Source: a virus. Taken from it: a DNA stretch of 22,777 nt. A program made the position numbers and the translations under genes. Below, piece after piece: positions 1-7,148 of this stretch (position 1 is the first letter of the stretch; each line of letters begins with the position of its first letter). Below the pieces are notes generated by a model. It was not told the origin of the DNA. It did not search any database and was given only the letters and a program-made list of their open reading frames with translations. Where the stretch lies: IMG/VR virus record IMGVR_UViG_3300020474_000129, positions 1-22,777 of that record; one strand, given 5' to 3'.

Positions 1-1
1 G

Positions 2-202
2 AATGCACAGGCTAAAGGTGAAGCTATGACGTCTGCAGTTGAATCAACGACTGGCGCTCAAGTTGCTGGTGCCGGAATGAGAGAAGCAGGGGGCATCTTA
101 GGTGGCTTGTTAAGTGGTGGAGGGATGGGTGCAGTTTCTTCTAGCCCATTTGCAGCACCCGCACAGACTGCATTCGGCAGTTACTTCAGAGGTATGAGCT
201 AA
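2..202 (+). CDS. Partial C-terminus of a Gly/Ala-rich phage protein
   Basis: The frame is open from base 2 and stops with TAA at 200-202; its start lies upstream of the window. The 66 visible residues are rich in Gly, Ala and Ser, with a glycine-rich hydrophobic stretch around GGILGGLLSGGG and an aromatic end (FGSYFRGMS). The stop overlaps the next gene's ATG by one base (TAATG), so the two are translationally coupled. The composition resembles the other glycine-rich small proteins of this module, which suggests a virion or ejection-type component. No family was recognised. Coding status rests on the open frame and the stop/start coupling. Confidence 0.6.
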   Translation, partial: NAQAKGEAMTSAVESTTGAQVAGAGMREAGGILGGLLSGGGMGAVSSSPFAAPAQTAFGSYFRGMS

Positions 203-867
203 TGAGATTTGCAGCAGCTGGAGCAAAACTCCAATTCACTCCTACAACATTTTCAGGATCAGGCGGTCAGGGTATAGCCGGTGCCGGTGCTATGTCCACA
301 ATGGCTAAGAACTTCGCAACGTTTAGGAACAGAGCACCTAAGTACGGAACAATAAGTAAAACAGGTATTGCAGCTGCAGCGTCTAAATGGCGCTCCGCTG
401 CCACAGCTAAAGCTAAGGTCACAGCTAACACTATTCGAGCTGCTGGCTCAGTTCGAGCTAACAAGATTATGGCTGATTCGTATAAGTCTGCAGCAGCTAA
501 GAAAGCGTCAGGTTCTATGGCAGCTGGAGCCATTGGAATGGTTGGTTCTATTGGGGCAGCGCTGTTGAGTGACGAACGCGCTAAGCATGACATCAAAGAG
601 CTAGATAATGCACTATCAGTATTGAGGGAATTGAAGCCAGTTACCTTCCACTACAATGAAGAATATACCTGCTCCCCCGAAAGGATGCACTATGGGTTTA
701 TAGCCCAAGAGTATGAGACGGTTATGCCTGACCAAACTTACTTCGATCCGTTTATGGATCGTTATTGCATTGACACTCAAGAACTCATTGCAGTACTTGT
801 GAAGTCAGTACAAGAGTTAAATACTAAGGTCACACGATTAGAAGCTAAAGCAGTCCTTGCCTTATAA
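202..867 (+). CDS. Virion protein with C-terminal S74 intramolecular chaperone domain
   Basis: The 221-residue product ends in a peptidase S74 / intramolecular chaperone auto-processing domain, about residues 120-216. This domain normally sits at the C-terminus of trimeric tail fibres and spikes, helps them fold, then cuts itself off. Seen here: the SDERAKHDI signature with Ser123 and Lys128 as the expected Ser/Lys dyad, then ELKPVTFHY, HYGFIAQE and a terminal helix (ELIAVLVKSVQELNTKV). The N-terminal 120 residues are Ala-rich and helical, not beta-helical fibre, and residues 45-84 resemble the N-terminus of the minus-strand lysozyme protein (2303-3289). The ATG overlaps the preceding stop by one base. 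The S74 call is firm; the virion location is inferred. Confidence 0.85.
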   Translation: MRFAAAGAKLQFTPTTFSGSGGQGIAGAGAMSTMAKNFATFRNRAPKYGTISKTGIAAAASKWRSAATAKAKVTANTIRAAGSVRANKIMADSYKSAAAKKASGSMAAGAIGMVGSIGAALLSDERAKHDIKELDNALSVLRELKPVTFHYNEEYTCSPERMHYGFIAQEYETVMPDQTYFDPFMDRYCIDTQELIAVLVKSVQELNTKVTRLEAKAVLAL

Positions 868-869
868 AG

Positions 870-1421
870 ATGTATACACCAAGACAACAGCTATTAATGG
901 CACAGCAAGGGCTTGACCCTCGTGCAGTGAGGCAAGGAATAGGCATAAACCAAGGCATCTCTGATGCACTGTATTCCACCGCTAGTGGCTTAGGCACAGC
1001 GTACGGGGCATACAACAATGTGGCTAATAAATTTGCCAATAATGCATCTAGTGCAATTGCTGGAGGGTTAGGAAGAGTTGGCGGAATGAAAGCTCGCGGT
1101 GCTATGCGATTGGCTGGCAGTGCACCTGTTATGGGAGTTCTTAGATCAGTACCAGCTTTAGGTATGGTCAGTGGTGTTCTTGGTGCTGGGAATATTTTGT
1201 TAGGTGGAGAGAGTGGGGGTAATAAAGTAATGGACGGTGCTTCGATGGTCACGAGTACATTGCTTGCTCGTAATCGTGGTCCTTTAGCTATGGCAGCTGC
1301 AGCTGGCGGTGGCAAGCTAATAAGTGATGGTGTTCAGTATGCGTTAGGCGGAGGTAAGTCTCCAGAAGAGCGTAAAATGGAACAAGCGCTAGCAATGCTG
1401 CAAACAGGAGCAATGGTCTAA
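870..1421 (+). CDS. Glycine/alanine-rich hydrophobic protein, probable virion or ejection protein
   Basis: The 183-residue product has no recognised family. It begins MYTPRQQLLMAQQG and is dominated by Gly/Ala with small-residue hydrophobic runs at about residues 85-112 (AGSAPVMGVLRSVPALGMV) and 137-146 (LAMAAAAGGG), typical of glycine-zipper segments that insert into or associate with membranes. A charged helix (SPEERKMEQALAMLQ) closes it. It starts two bases after the upstream stop, and its own stop overlaps the next ATG (TAATG), so it is part of a coupled operon. The N-terminus resembles that of the gene at 17248-17643. A role in genome ejection through the host membrane is a guess from composition. 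Confidence 0.75.
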   Translation: MYTPRQQLLMAQQGLDPRAVRQGIGINQGISDALYSTASGLGTAYGAYNNVANKFANNASSAIAGGLGRVGGMKARGAMRLAGSAPVMGVLRSVPALGMVSGVLGAGNILLGGESGGNKVMDGASMVTSTLLARNRGPLAMAAAAGGGKLISDGVQYALGGGKSPEERKMEQALAMLQTGAMV

Positions 1422-2302
1422 TGGAATTTACATTTACACCAGAAGAATTAGAAGTAGCTGATTACAGTCATATTGACCCTAGGCGCTATGGCGAGCAAAC
1501 AGTTGGTGCAGGTAATGTAGGCGTAGGGAAAAATAAAGCTAATTCCATTCAAAATTCTATTCAGCATAACGCTATTCAAGCAATCCTGAAGCGAGGTTAT
1601 GGTAAAGGTAATCCCAACAAATGGGATGAAGGGGATATCTCAGGACCAGTAGCTAAGGCATCTGGCGTAACAGTTCAACAGATTGAAGATGCTGAGCGTT
1701 CACGTGACCTTCCGTTGCTTGAAAAGGAGTACAACTCAACCTTAAAAGCCTTAGGCGTTAAGAACAAAGATGGCTCAGCACGCCAAGTTCAATGGGGTGA
1801 CACAGCAGCTGATATACAGGTAATCATCAAAAACCATCAGGAAAAGAAAAATTTAGATAAGACTGAGCCCAGTCGTATTCGTACTGCAAAGGCTATTGAA
1901 AATAGAAGGGTTGATAGCGCAAACAAAGGTATCGAAGCTAGGAATCAGGCTGGCACCCTGCAAGCACAGCAGCTTAACTATCAAAAAATTGAGGGTGAGA
2001 AGAACAGAGAAGAGCGGGAGGGAATTAGAGAAGCAGACAGCCAGTGGCGAAAAAATCGGGCAGCAGTAGAAGATAAGCGCTACTACGAAGACAAAGCTGC
2101 AAGGCGTGAAGAAGCAGCACTAATTCGTGCTGAAGGTGCTGCTGATCGAGCCGCAAGTATGAAGATGAAGATCTACGAAATTGATGCAAATAATCAGTAC
2201 CGTCAGGAAGAAGCTCAGTATCGCCGTGAGCTAGACCAACGTAACAAGAATGCATCTATTGTTGCTAGTCTTGCTTCTCTTGCTGGTCTGTTTGCAGTCT
2301 GA
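1421..2302 (+). CDS. Coiled-coil virion protein of unknown function
   Basis: The 293-residue product has a mixed N-terminal half (to about residue 150) and a long, highly charged helical region from about 150 to 280, rich in Arg, Glu, Gln and Ala (for example EKNREEREGIREADSQW and KAARREEAALIRAEGAA). It ends with a short hydrophobic tail (SIVASLASLAGLFAV) that could be a membrane or protein anchor. The ATG overlaps the upstream stop by one base. The stop at 2300-2302 abuts, with no gap, the stop codon of the convergent lysozyme gene. Context suggests an internal or tail-associated structural protein; no family was recognised. Confidence 0.75.
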   Translation: MEFTFTPEELEVADYSHIDPRRYGEQTVGAGNVGVGKNKANSIQNSIQHNAIQAILKRGYGKGNPNKWDEGDISGPVAKASGVTVQQIEDAERSRDLPLLEKEYNSTLKALGVKNKDGSARQVQWGDTAADIQVIIKNHQEKKNLDKTEPSRIRTAKAIENRRVDSANKGIEARNQAGTLQAQQLNYQKIEGEKNREEREGIREADSQWRKNRAAVEDKRYYEDKAARREEAALIRAEGAADRAASMKMKIYEIDANNQYRQEEAQYRRELDQRNKNASIVASLASLAGLFAV

Positions 2303-3289
2303 TTAGCGGTTGTTGTAAGCGTTCAACAAAGCTTGAGCATTGCTTAATCGTTGCGGTGTGTTTTGCACATCGGGGTTAGGACGCAAGTAATTATCTTGGA
2401 ACGCATTGACAGACTGAGTTAGGTCAGAAATTTGATTAAAGCTGTTGGTATTCATACCGCCAGTCCAGTGCGCACCCCCTTTCATTTCGTGCTGCAGATA
2501 ACCAAGGTTTGCTTGATAACTGGTTGGGTCAAGATTTTGGGATTTAGCCCAGTTAACGAACTCTGAACGACGGCTAGAGGAAGGACTATCAGTCCACATC
2601 ATTACACCTAAGCCTTTAGTGCCATGGGCGTTTGGAGCGTATTCTTCCATTGCCTTAAAGCCATCAGTTTCATATTGTGCGTTACCGGCAATTGATGCCG
2701 CAGCAGTTGGAGAATACCCACCCTTAACAAGGTCAGTCATTAAGCGCATACCGTAATCACTAGGTGCAACTTTTTCTATTGGGGTTGTTGGGGTTGATTT
2801 GGTTGGGGTACTATCGTCAGATTCACCACCTTCATACACATAATTGCTGGCCTCCTCTGCTTCCGCTTTATACTTACCTTCAAGTTCGTTAAGTCGGTTA
2901 ACCTCATTCTGAAGAATTGAAGTGTCTACTTTCCTGACTGGCTTCTCAGGTGTTTTCGCTAATCCCTGACCGAGCAGGCCACCAGCTTTAACCAAGATGC
3001 CAGCCTTGCGCATAGAACTCTTGGCCTTTTCATCAGCCTCAAATACTTCTTTCTTTTGATTGGCAATAGAAACAGTTCCAGCAGCGTTAGTGGCTGCATT
3101 TATAAAAGCAGTCTTAGCATTAACAGCGGTGTCATACTTGGCTGCATCTTGCTTGATTGATTCCTTAACTTGCTCTTCATACCTAGGTGCGTTATCCCTG
3201 GCTATCTGCGCAAACGCTGAAGATTGTTCCGCAGCTATCTGACCCGCAGTGACATAGTTAGCAGCACTTACTCGACCGGCGAATCTCAT
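2303..3289 (-). CDS. Virion-associated lysozyme (phage tail lysozyme domain)
   Basis: The 328-residue product has an Ala-rich helical N-terminus (1-115), a coiled segment (about 120-150), a Thr/Pro/Ser linker (about 157-172) and a C-terminal domain (about 178-328) matching the phage tail lysozyme family. Seen: SPTAAASIAGNAQYETDGF with Glu207 as the likely catalytic acid, then GLGVMMWT, an Arg pair and ELQ-type helix (LGYLQHEMKGG). Such domains cut peptidoglycan during DNA entry. The gene is on the minus strand amid plus-strand genes, converging on the coiled-coil gene and diverging from the repeat-protein gene. Residues 34-73 resemble the S74 protein, suggesting a shared docking module. A TACAAT element lies 25 bases before the ATG. 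Confidence 0.85.
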   Translation of the reverse strand: MRFAGRVSAANYVTAGQIAAEQSSAFAQIARDNAPRYEEQVKESIKQDAAKYDTAVNAKTAFINAATNAAGTVSIANQKKEVFEADEKAKSSMRKAGILVKAGGLLGQGLAKTPEKPVRKVDTSILQNEVNRLNELEGKYKAEAEEASNYVYEGGESDDSTPTKSTPTTPIEKVAPSDYGMRLMTDLVKGGYSPTAAASIAGNAQYETDGFKAMEEYAPNAHGTKGLGVMMWTDSPSSSRRSEFVNWAKSQNLDPTSYQANLGYLQHEMKGGAHWTGGMNTNSFNQISDLTQSVNAFQDNYLRPNPDVQNTPQRLSNAQALLNAYNNR

Positions 3290-3309
3290 CTTGATAGAGC
3301 CTAAATATA

Positions 3310-3327
3310 TCTACATTGTAGAATGTA
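3310..3327. promoter_or_regulatory. Overlapping divergent -10-like elements inside a palindrome
   Basis: The 61-base divergent spacer holds TACATT-GTAG-AATGTA (3312-3327) and the overlapping TCTACA-T-TGTAGA (3310-3322). On the minus strand this gives TACAAT (3320-3315), 25 bases before the lysozyme ATG. On the plus strand it gives TAGAAT (3319-3324), 26 bases before the ATG at 3351. The two candidate -10 boxes share bases, so opposite-direction transcription would compete, or a regulator binding the palindrome could control both. No -35 box is visible either way. Confidence 0.45.
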
Positions 3328-3350
3328 ATTATCCGTGAGTATTACTCGTA

Positions 3351-4787
3351 ATGGCTGAGCTGATAGGACCGGGTGGTCTAAGTTATAGAACTAACGACAT
3401 TCCTGGTGTCAACGAGAAGTTGAAGGGCGAACAGCAAAAACAAAGTGAAGCCTATAACAAGAAGTATGGTGTAGATACTGGCATCTTCAACCTGCAAGGG
3501 ATGATGACAGACTTCTATGGTTTTGCACCTGAAAAAGACGACGCTGAAGGTCGGGGTATTAAGCGCACATTCCAAGCAAATATGGTGCAGTCTGCGTTTG
3601 ATACGCAGATGGCCAAAGACTTAGCATTCGCTAACCAAGAGGTTGCATCCGGTGCAATGAACCAGGCTGCTGACCTGGAGATGCGTAACCAAGCTCAGGT
3701 AATGAAAGATGAGTTTGATTACGGTATGCAGAAGATGGGTTCAGAATTTGATCTACAGAACCGCTTTGCAACTGATGAGGCTGCACGTCAAACACTGTTG
3801 ATGAGTCATGCCGGTAATGTTCAACAGAATCAAACCAAGACCGAAGGCAGTGAGAACCGTTTAGGTCTTGCGACCTCAGGCGAACAAGAGCGTTTGACCT
3901 TAGACAAGAGTGGTCAAATTCAAGCTGGTCTGCAAGCACTGCAAGGAGCACAGGCTTTAGAGCAGATCAAGGAACAAGGTGATCAGTCTGCCAGACAAAT
4001 TGGTGCCACAGGAGTTGAAACGCGCTTGACGCAAGAGCAACGTGGTGGCCAAGAGATGTCCCAGTTGACTAAATCAGGCGAACAAGCTGTTGAACAGATT
4101 GGTGCTTCAGGTGATGAAGCTGTCCGCCAGATTGGTGCTACTGGTTCTGAGACACGTGAGACCATTGATACACAAGCTACGGCTGACATCAAGACTGCAG
4201 GTGGCACACAGAAAGATTTGATTGGTGCGCAGGGTGATGAATCTGTAAGACAGATTGGTGCTACAGGAACAGAAGCGCTCAAACAGATTGGAGCTACAGG
4301 TATTGAGTCGCGAGCAAATATTACTGCTCAGTCAAAAGCTAACATTGCTGAAGCAGGTGGAACACAGAAGGACTTGATTGGAGCTTCGGGTGATGAAGCT
4401 GTACGTCAGATCGGAGCTACCGGAACAGAAGCCTTAAAACAGATTGGCGCATCTGGTGACGTTGAAAAGACTTTGCAAAATATGCGTGGCATTCAGGCTC
4501 TAGATCAAATCAAAGGTCAAGGTGCAGAATCTTTGAAGCAGATTGGTGCATCTGGTGACATTGAGAAGAGCTTGCAGAATACTCGTGGTGCCCAAGCCCT
4601 ACAACAGATTGGTGCTTCAGGTAATGAAGCCGTAAGACAGATCGGTGCTTCCGGTGATGAAAACGTCAGAGGCATTCAGACCACTGGTGCTGAAGAGCGT
4701 AAGGGAATGGAAACTCAGCAGCGCATGACTGCTAAGGACCGGGCTAACCAGTCTATGTATGCACGTCGTCTCGCAGGTATGATGTGA
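3351..4787 (+). CDS. Virion protein with tandem 11-residue QIGA(S/T)G repeats
   Basis: The 478-residue product has a unique N-terminus (about 1-130), a Gln/Met-rich middle and, from about residue 216 to 435, tandem units of 11 residues built on QIGA(S/T)G-x-E-x-(V/L)-(R/K). I count ten QIGA[ST]G cores and two variants DLIGA[QS]G. An 11-residue period is that of hendecad coiled coils, which form straight, rod-like helices, so an elongated fibre or internal rod is plausible. The end is basic (MYARRLAGMM). The gene follows the divergent promoter and overlaps the next gene (TGATG). It lies just upstream of the terminase genes, where some phages carry internal or tail proteins. No named family was recognised. 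Confidence 0.8.
   Translation: MAELIGPGGLSYRTNDIPGVNEKLKGEQQKQSEAYNKKYGVDTGIFNLQGMMTDFYGFAPEKDDAEGRGIKRTFQANMVQSAFDTQMAKDLAFANQEVASGAMNQAADLEMRNQAQVMKDEFDYGMQKMGSEFDLQNRFATDEAARQTLLMSHAGNVQQNQTKTEGSENRLGLATSGEQERLTLDKSGQIQAGLQALQGAQALEQIKEQGDQSARQIGATGVETRLTQEQRGGQEMSQLTKSGEQAVEQIGASGDEAVRQIGATGSETRETIDTQATADIKTAGGTQKDLIGAQGDESVRQIGATGTEALKQIGATGIESRANITAQSKANIAEAGGTQKDLIGASGDEAVRQIGATGTEALKQIGASGDVEKTLQNMRGIQALDQIKGQGAESLKQIGASGDIEKSLQNTRGAQALQQIGASGNEAVRQIGASGDENVRGIQTTGAEERKGMETQQRMTAKDRANQSMYARRLAGMM
3990..4670 (+). repeat. In-gene tandem 33-bp repeats (11-residue units)
   Basis: About twelve 33-bp units encode QIGA(S/T)G-type elements. The DNA copies differ mainly at synonymous positions (cagattggtgct, cagatcggagct, caaattggtgcc), while the peptide is kept. 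Two larger units that begin AGGTQKDLIGA are 52 residues apart, and both contain the same 8-residue short step that breaks the 11-residue phase. Confidence 0.85.
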
Positions 4788-5326
4788 TGAATGCTTCTAA
4801 AGTAAACGGCGGAAAGGTATACGTAACCTATGTGGACGAGTGGCTAGATACTCTCCCGGCAGCTGATGCAGAAGACTTTAGAGAATTTGCTGAGATCACT
4901 CCGTCAGTAATAGAAATTTGGGTATATGCAGGAGTACTGAAATATCCAGGCACGTTTAATGACCTAGCGAGATGGGTCAAAATGAAATATAAGAAATTAG
5001 ATCGTCGTGGTATCCTTAATAGCGAGATTAGTGCTCTTCATTCCGATATACAAGAGCTTAGAATGGCAATTACCTCGGGTGAAATTAAGGGCGACAATGG
5101 TGCTGCTCGACTGGGGGCGCTTGAAAAAGAACTTAGAAGCCATATTGAAACTTCTGAACGAATGAATAAAACCACGGATAAGCGTGGCCTGATCTTGGCT
5201 GGTGCTGACCGTGTAATGCGTGAGATGACAGCCATCTTTAAAGATGACCCGCAGTTTGCAGAGCCAATGGACAATGCAATGAATGCGGTGTGGGCCAAGA
5301 TCTACAGCGAGATTTCTAACCAATGA
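4787..5326 (+). CDS. Probable terminase small subunit
   Basis: The product is about 179 residues from the ATG at 4787, whose A is the last base of the upstream TGA; an in-frame GTG three bases earlier is possible. No diagnostic motif is visible, so the call rests on position directly before TerL, on size, and on architecture: an N-terminal helical region that could form a helix-turn-helix (VIEIWVYAGVLKYPGTFNDLARWVKM, about residues 40-68), a central helical oligomerisation region (about 80-135) and a C-terminal acidic segment that could contact TerL. Small terminases recognise viral DNA and load the motor. The stop overlaps the next gene's ATG (ATGA). An unrelated structural protein is the alternative. 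Confidence 0.55.
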   Translation: MNASKVNGGKVYVTYVDEWLDTLPAADAEDFREFAEITPSVIEIWVYAGVLKYPGTFNDLARWVKMKYKKLDRRGILNSEISALHSDIQELRMAITSGEIKGDNGAARLGALEKELRSHIETSERMNKTTDKRGLILAGADRVMREMTAIFKDDPQFAEPMDNAMNAVWAKIYSEISNQ

Positions 5327-5580
5327 TTCCTGAAGTTCCAGAGATACCAGAGCTACAGCTTCAACAGCTGGGAGCTATGCGGCTGCAGAGGCCAGCCACC
5401 CCTGGCCTACCTCAACTACGTACCGAAAGTATTCTGGGATATGACCCACGTGCAGTAGCTGCAGCTCAATATGCAGAAGCTGTGCGTGTTGCTTATGAGG
5501 CGTCTCGTATTCAAGACGCGATTATGAGAGCAAAGGCTCGTAGAGAAGAAAGAGAAGAAGCGGCATACTATAGGTATTAA
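5323..5580 (+). CDS. Small protein of unknown function between TerS-like and TerL genes
   Basis: The 85-residue product starts MIPEVPEIPELQLQQLG, with a Pro/Glu/Leu-rich first third, and ends in a strongly charged helix (RAKARREEREEAAYYRY, about residues 68-85). Its ATG shares four bases with the upstream stop (ATGA), implying coupled translation with the terminase small-subunit candidate. It ends 25 bases before TerL. The position suggests a packaging accessory or small structural protein, but no family was recognised. It could also be a holin-like or spanin-like lysis gene by position in T7-like orders, but it lacks a membrane segment, so I do not favour that. Confidence 0.6.
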   Translation: MIPEVPEIPELQLQQLGAMRLQRPATPGLPQLRTESILGYDPRAVAAAQYAEAVRVAYEASRIQDAIMRAKARREEREEAAYYRY

Positions 5581-5583
5581 GAT

Positions 5584-5607
5584 ATAAATACCCTAGAAAG
5601 TATTTAT
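5584..5607 (+). promoter_or_regulatory. Inverted repeat covering the TerL start codon, with TATAAATA box
   Basis: ATAAATAC (5584-5591) and GTATTTAT (5600-5607) are perfect 8-base inverted arms around an 8-base loop. The right arm includes the first two bases of the TerL ATG (5606-5608). The left arm overlaps TATAAATA (5583-5590), the same string as the T4 late promoter core. In RNA the stem could hide the start codon; in DNA it could be an operator. Either role is inferred. Confidence 0.4.
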
Positions 5608-7144
5608 GTCTAGCCCTAGCATTGCTTTAGCGTATCGCCGTAGCGCTTTGATGACGGCTACCAAAGTAACGACTAAGCCACCATCTGCAGAGGTGTTGCG
5701 GGCACGAGATAACTTCGTTGATTTCTGTACGTATATGGGTAAGCCCCCAGCTAAACATATGCTGGAGTGGCACGCAGAATTATGTACTGGCACAGATAGT
5801 GAATGTTTAATAGGCGTTGGTGGACCCAATACTTCTATTCTCGCTCCACGTGGATCAGCTAAGTCAACAGTATTAGGTTTGTTCGCTGCTTGGATGATCG
5901 GACGACATACTGCAGTAAAGCAGATGTTGCGCATCCTGTATATCGCTTATATGGTTGACATCTCCCGTGCAAAAAGTGCCACTATAAAAGGTATCCTTAC
6001 ATCTAACAAATACAGGGAAGTATTCCCTATGGTTAGATTGTCGAAGATAAAACGTTCAGACGAATATTGGAGTATAGATTATGACTTTGCAGGCATTGAT
6101 ACGGCAGGTGAAGAAGCTTTCACCATTGCTTGTGGAGGTCTCAAGGGAGCAATTACATCGAAAAGATCGCAATTGGTGCTTATCGATGACCCTATTAAAT
6201 CCGCTGCATCCATCAATAATCCTGACATTAGAAGGGAGATGGAACAAACGTGGTCCAATGTCATTGCACCTACTATGTTCCAAGGTGCACGGGCCATCTG
6301 TTTGGGCACCCGATTCCATTTCGACGACATACACGCAACTCTATTTATCCCCAAAAATAACTGGAAGCAAATTGTCCAAAAAGCAGTCATAACAAACGAG
6401 GAGGGTAAGCAGCGTTCGTACTGGCCAGAGTTCTGGTCAATGAAGTATCTAAATGAACGTAAGAGTGAAGACCGGGTCGCATTTGCGTATCAGTATCTCA
6501 ACACTGCTGTTCAGTCCAGTGACGTTGGCATCTCACCAGAGTTAATCACTAAGGGTGTGGTGCCCGATGACTACGACTGTATTGGCGTAGGTATTGACCT
6601 TAGTGCTGGCTTGAATGAAAAGAACGACTGGACTGTCTTCACGTTAGGTGGCATCAAAGAAGGCAAGATCTACTTGATTGACCAACGTCGCCTTAAATCT
6701 ATGGGAAACATAGAAAAGATGGATACGTTATGCGAGATGCTTGCTGACTGGAATATCTTGCTTGAAAACGAAAGAGGGCAGTACTTCCCTACAAACTCAG
6801 TATGCACAATCTGGCCTGAAGCAGTTGCATATCAGTCTTCATTTGAGGGTGACTTCAAACGAATTATGTTTGACAATCGTGCCCTCTACAATCTGAACTG
6901 TAGTCCTGTCAAGGGATTCAAAGGAGACAAGCTAGCTCGACTGCGTGGTGTCTTAGGACTTTACGAACACCGCAAAGTTGTGTGGAATAAATGGCGAAAG
7001 TGGGATGTACTTGAAGACGAACTACTAAACTTTGGTCACGCATCACACGATGACGCAGTGGACTCAATGGTACTAACTATGGGAGGTTTGCTAAGAAGGG
7101 GTTCGTTACAATTAGATTACAATAACGATAGCCAGTACCTGTAA
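5606..7144 (+). CDS. terL: Terminase large subunit (packaging ATPase/nuclease)
   Basis: The 512-residue product is the DNA-packaging motor, which hydrolyses ATP to pump DNA through the portal and cuts concatemers. Seen: Walker A-like LAPRGSAKST (about 79-88), Walker B VLIDDP (191-196), the coupling motif GTRFH (234-238), and an RNase H-like nuclease domain with GVGIDLSAG (Asp331), an acidic position near WPEAVAYQ (Glu405) and the terminal GHASHDDAVDSM (Asp482/Asp483/Asp486 area). KGFKGDKLARLRG (437-449) is typical of TerL C-termini. The length is normal. The ATG lies in the right arm of an inverted repeat, with no clear Shine-Dalgarno sequence. The next gene begins four bases after the stop. 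Confidence 0.96.
   Translation: MSSPSIALAYRRSALMTATKVTTKPPSAEVLRARDNFVDFCTYMGKPPAKHMLEWHAELCTGTDSECLIGVGGPNTSILAPRGSAKSTVLGLFAAWMIGRHTAVKQMLRILYIAYMVDISRAKSATIKGILTSNKYREVFPMVRLSKIKRSDEYWSIDYDFAGIDTAGEEAFTIACGGLKGAITSKRSQLVLIDDPIKSAASINNPDIRREMEQTWSNVIAPTMFQGARAICLGTRFHFDDIHATLFIPKNNWKQIVQKAVITNEEGKQRSYWPEFWSMKYLNERKSEDRVAFAYQYLNTAVQSSDVGISPELITKGVVPDDYDCIGVGIDLSAGLNEKNDWTVFTLGGIKEGKIYLIDQRRLKSMGNIEKMDTLCEMLADWNILLENERGQYFPTNSVCTIWPEAVAYQSSFEGDFKRIMFDNRALYNLNCSPVKGFKGDKLARLRGVLGLYEHRKVVWNKWRKWDVLEDELLNFGHASHDDAVDSMVLTMGGLLRRGSLQLDYNNDSQYL
7118..7123 (+). promoter_or_regulatory. -10-like TACAAT before gene at 7149
   Basis: TACAATAA lies within the last codons of TerL, 25 bases before the next ATG, matching the spacing of the TANAAT series. 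A second TACAAT (7107-7112) precedes it by 11 bases. No -35 box is visible. Confidence 0.35.
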
Positions 7145-7148
7145 TCTA

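Noticed and set aside
267-596. Minus-strand frame opposite the S74 protein
   Set aside because: Reflects Ala-rich coding on the plus strand, where the S74 domain is certain.
3983-4282. Minus-strand open frame antisense to the QIGA repeats
   Set aside because: Its repetitive product (VAPI, SEAPI) is just the shadow of the repeated DNA on the other strand.
3990-4670. Tandem repeats as a CRISPR array
   Set aside because: Units are contiguous, in frame, 33 bases long and have no unique spacers; they encode a protein repeat.
5583-5590. TATAAATA as proof of a T4-type late transcription system
   Set aside because: A single exact match before TerL; other leaders carry only partial versions, and no gp55/gp33-type gene is seen, so it is recorded only as a promoter-like box.
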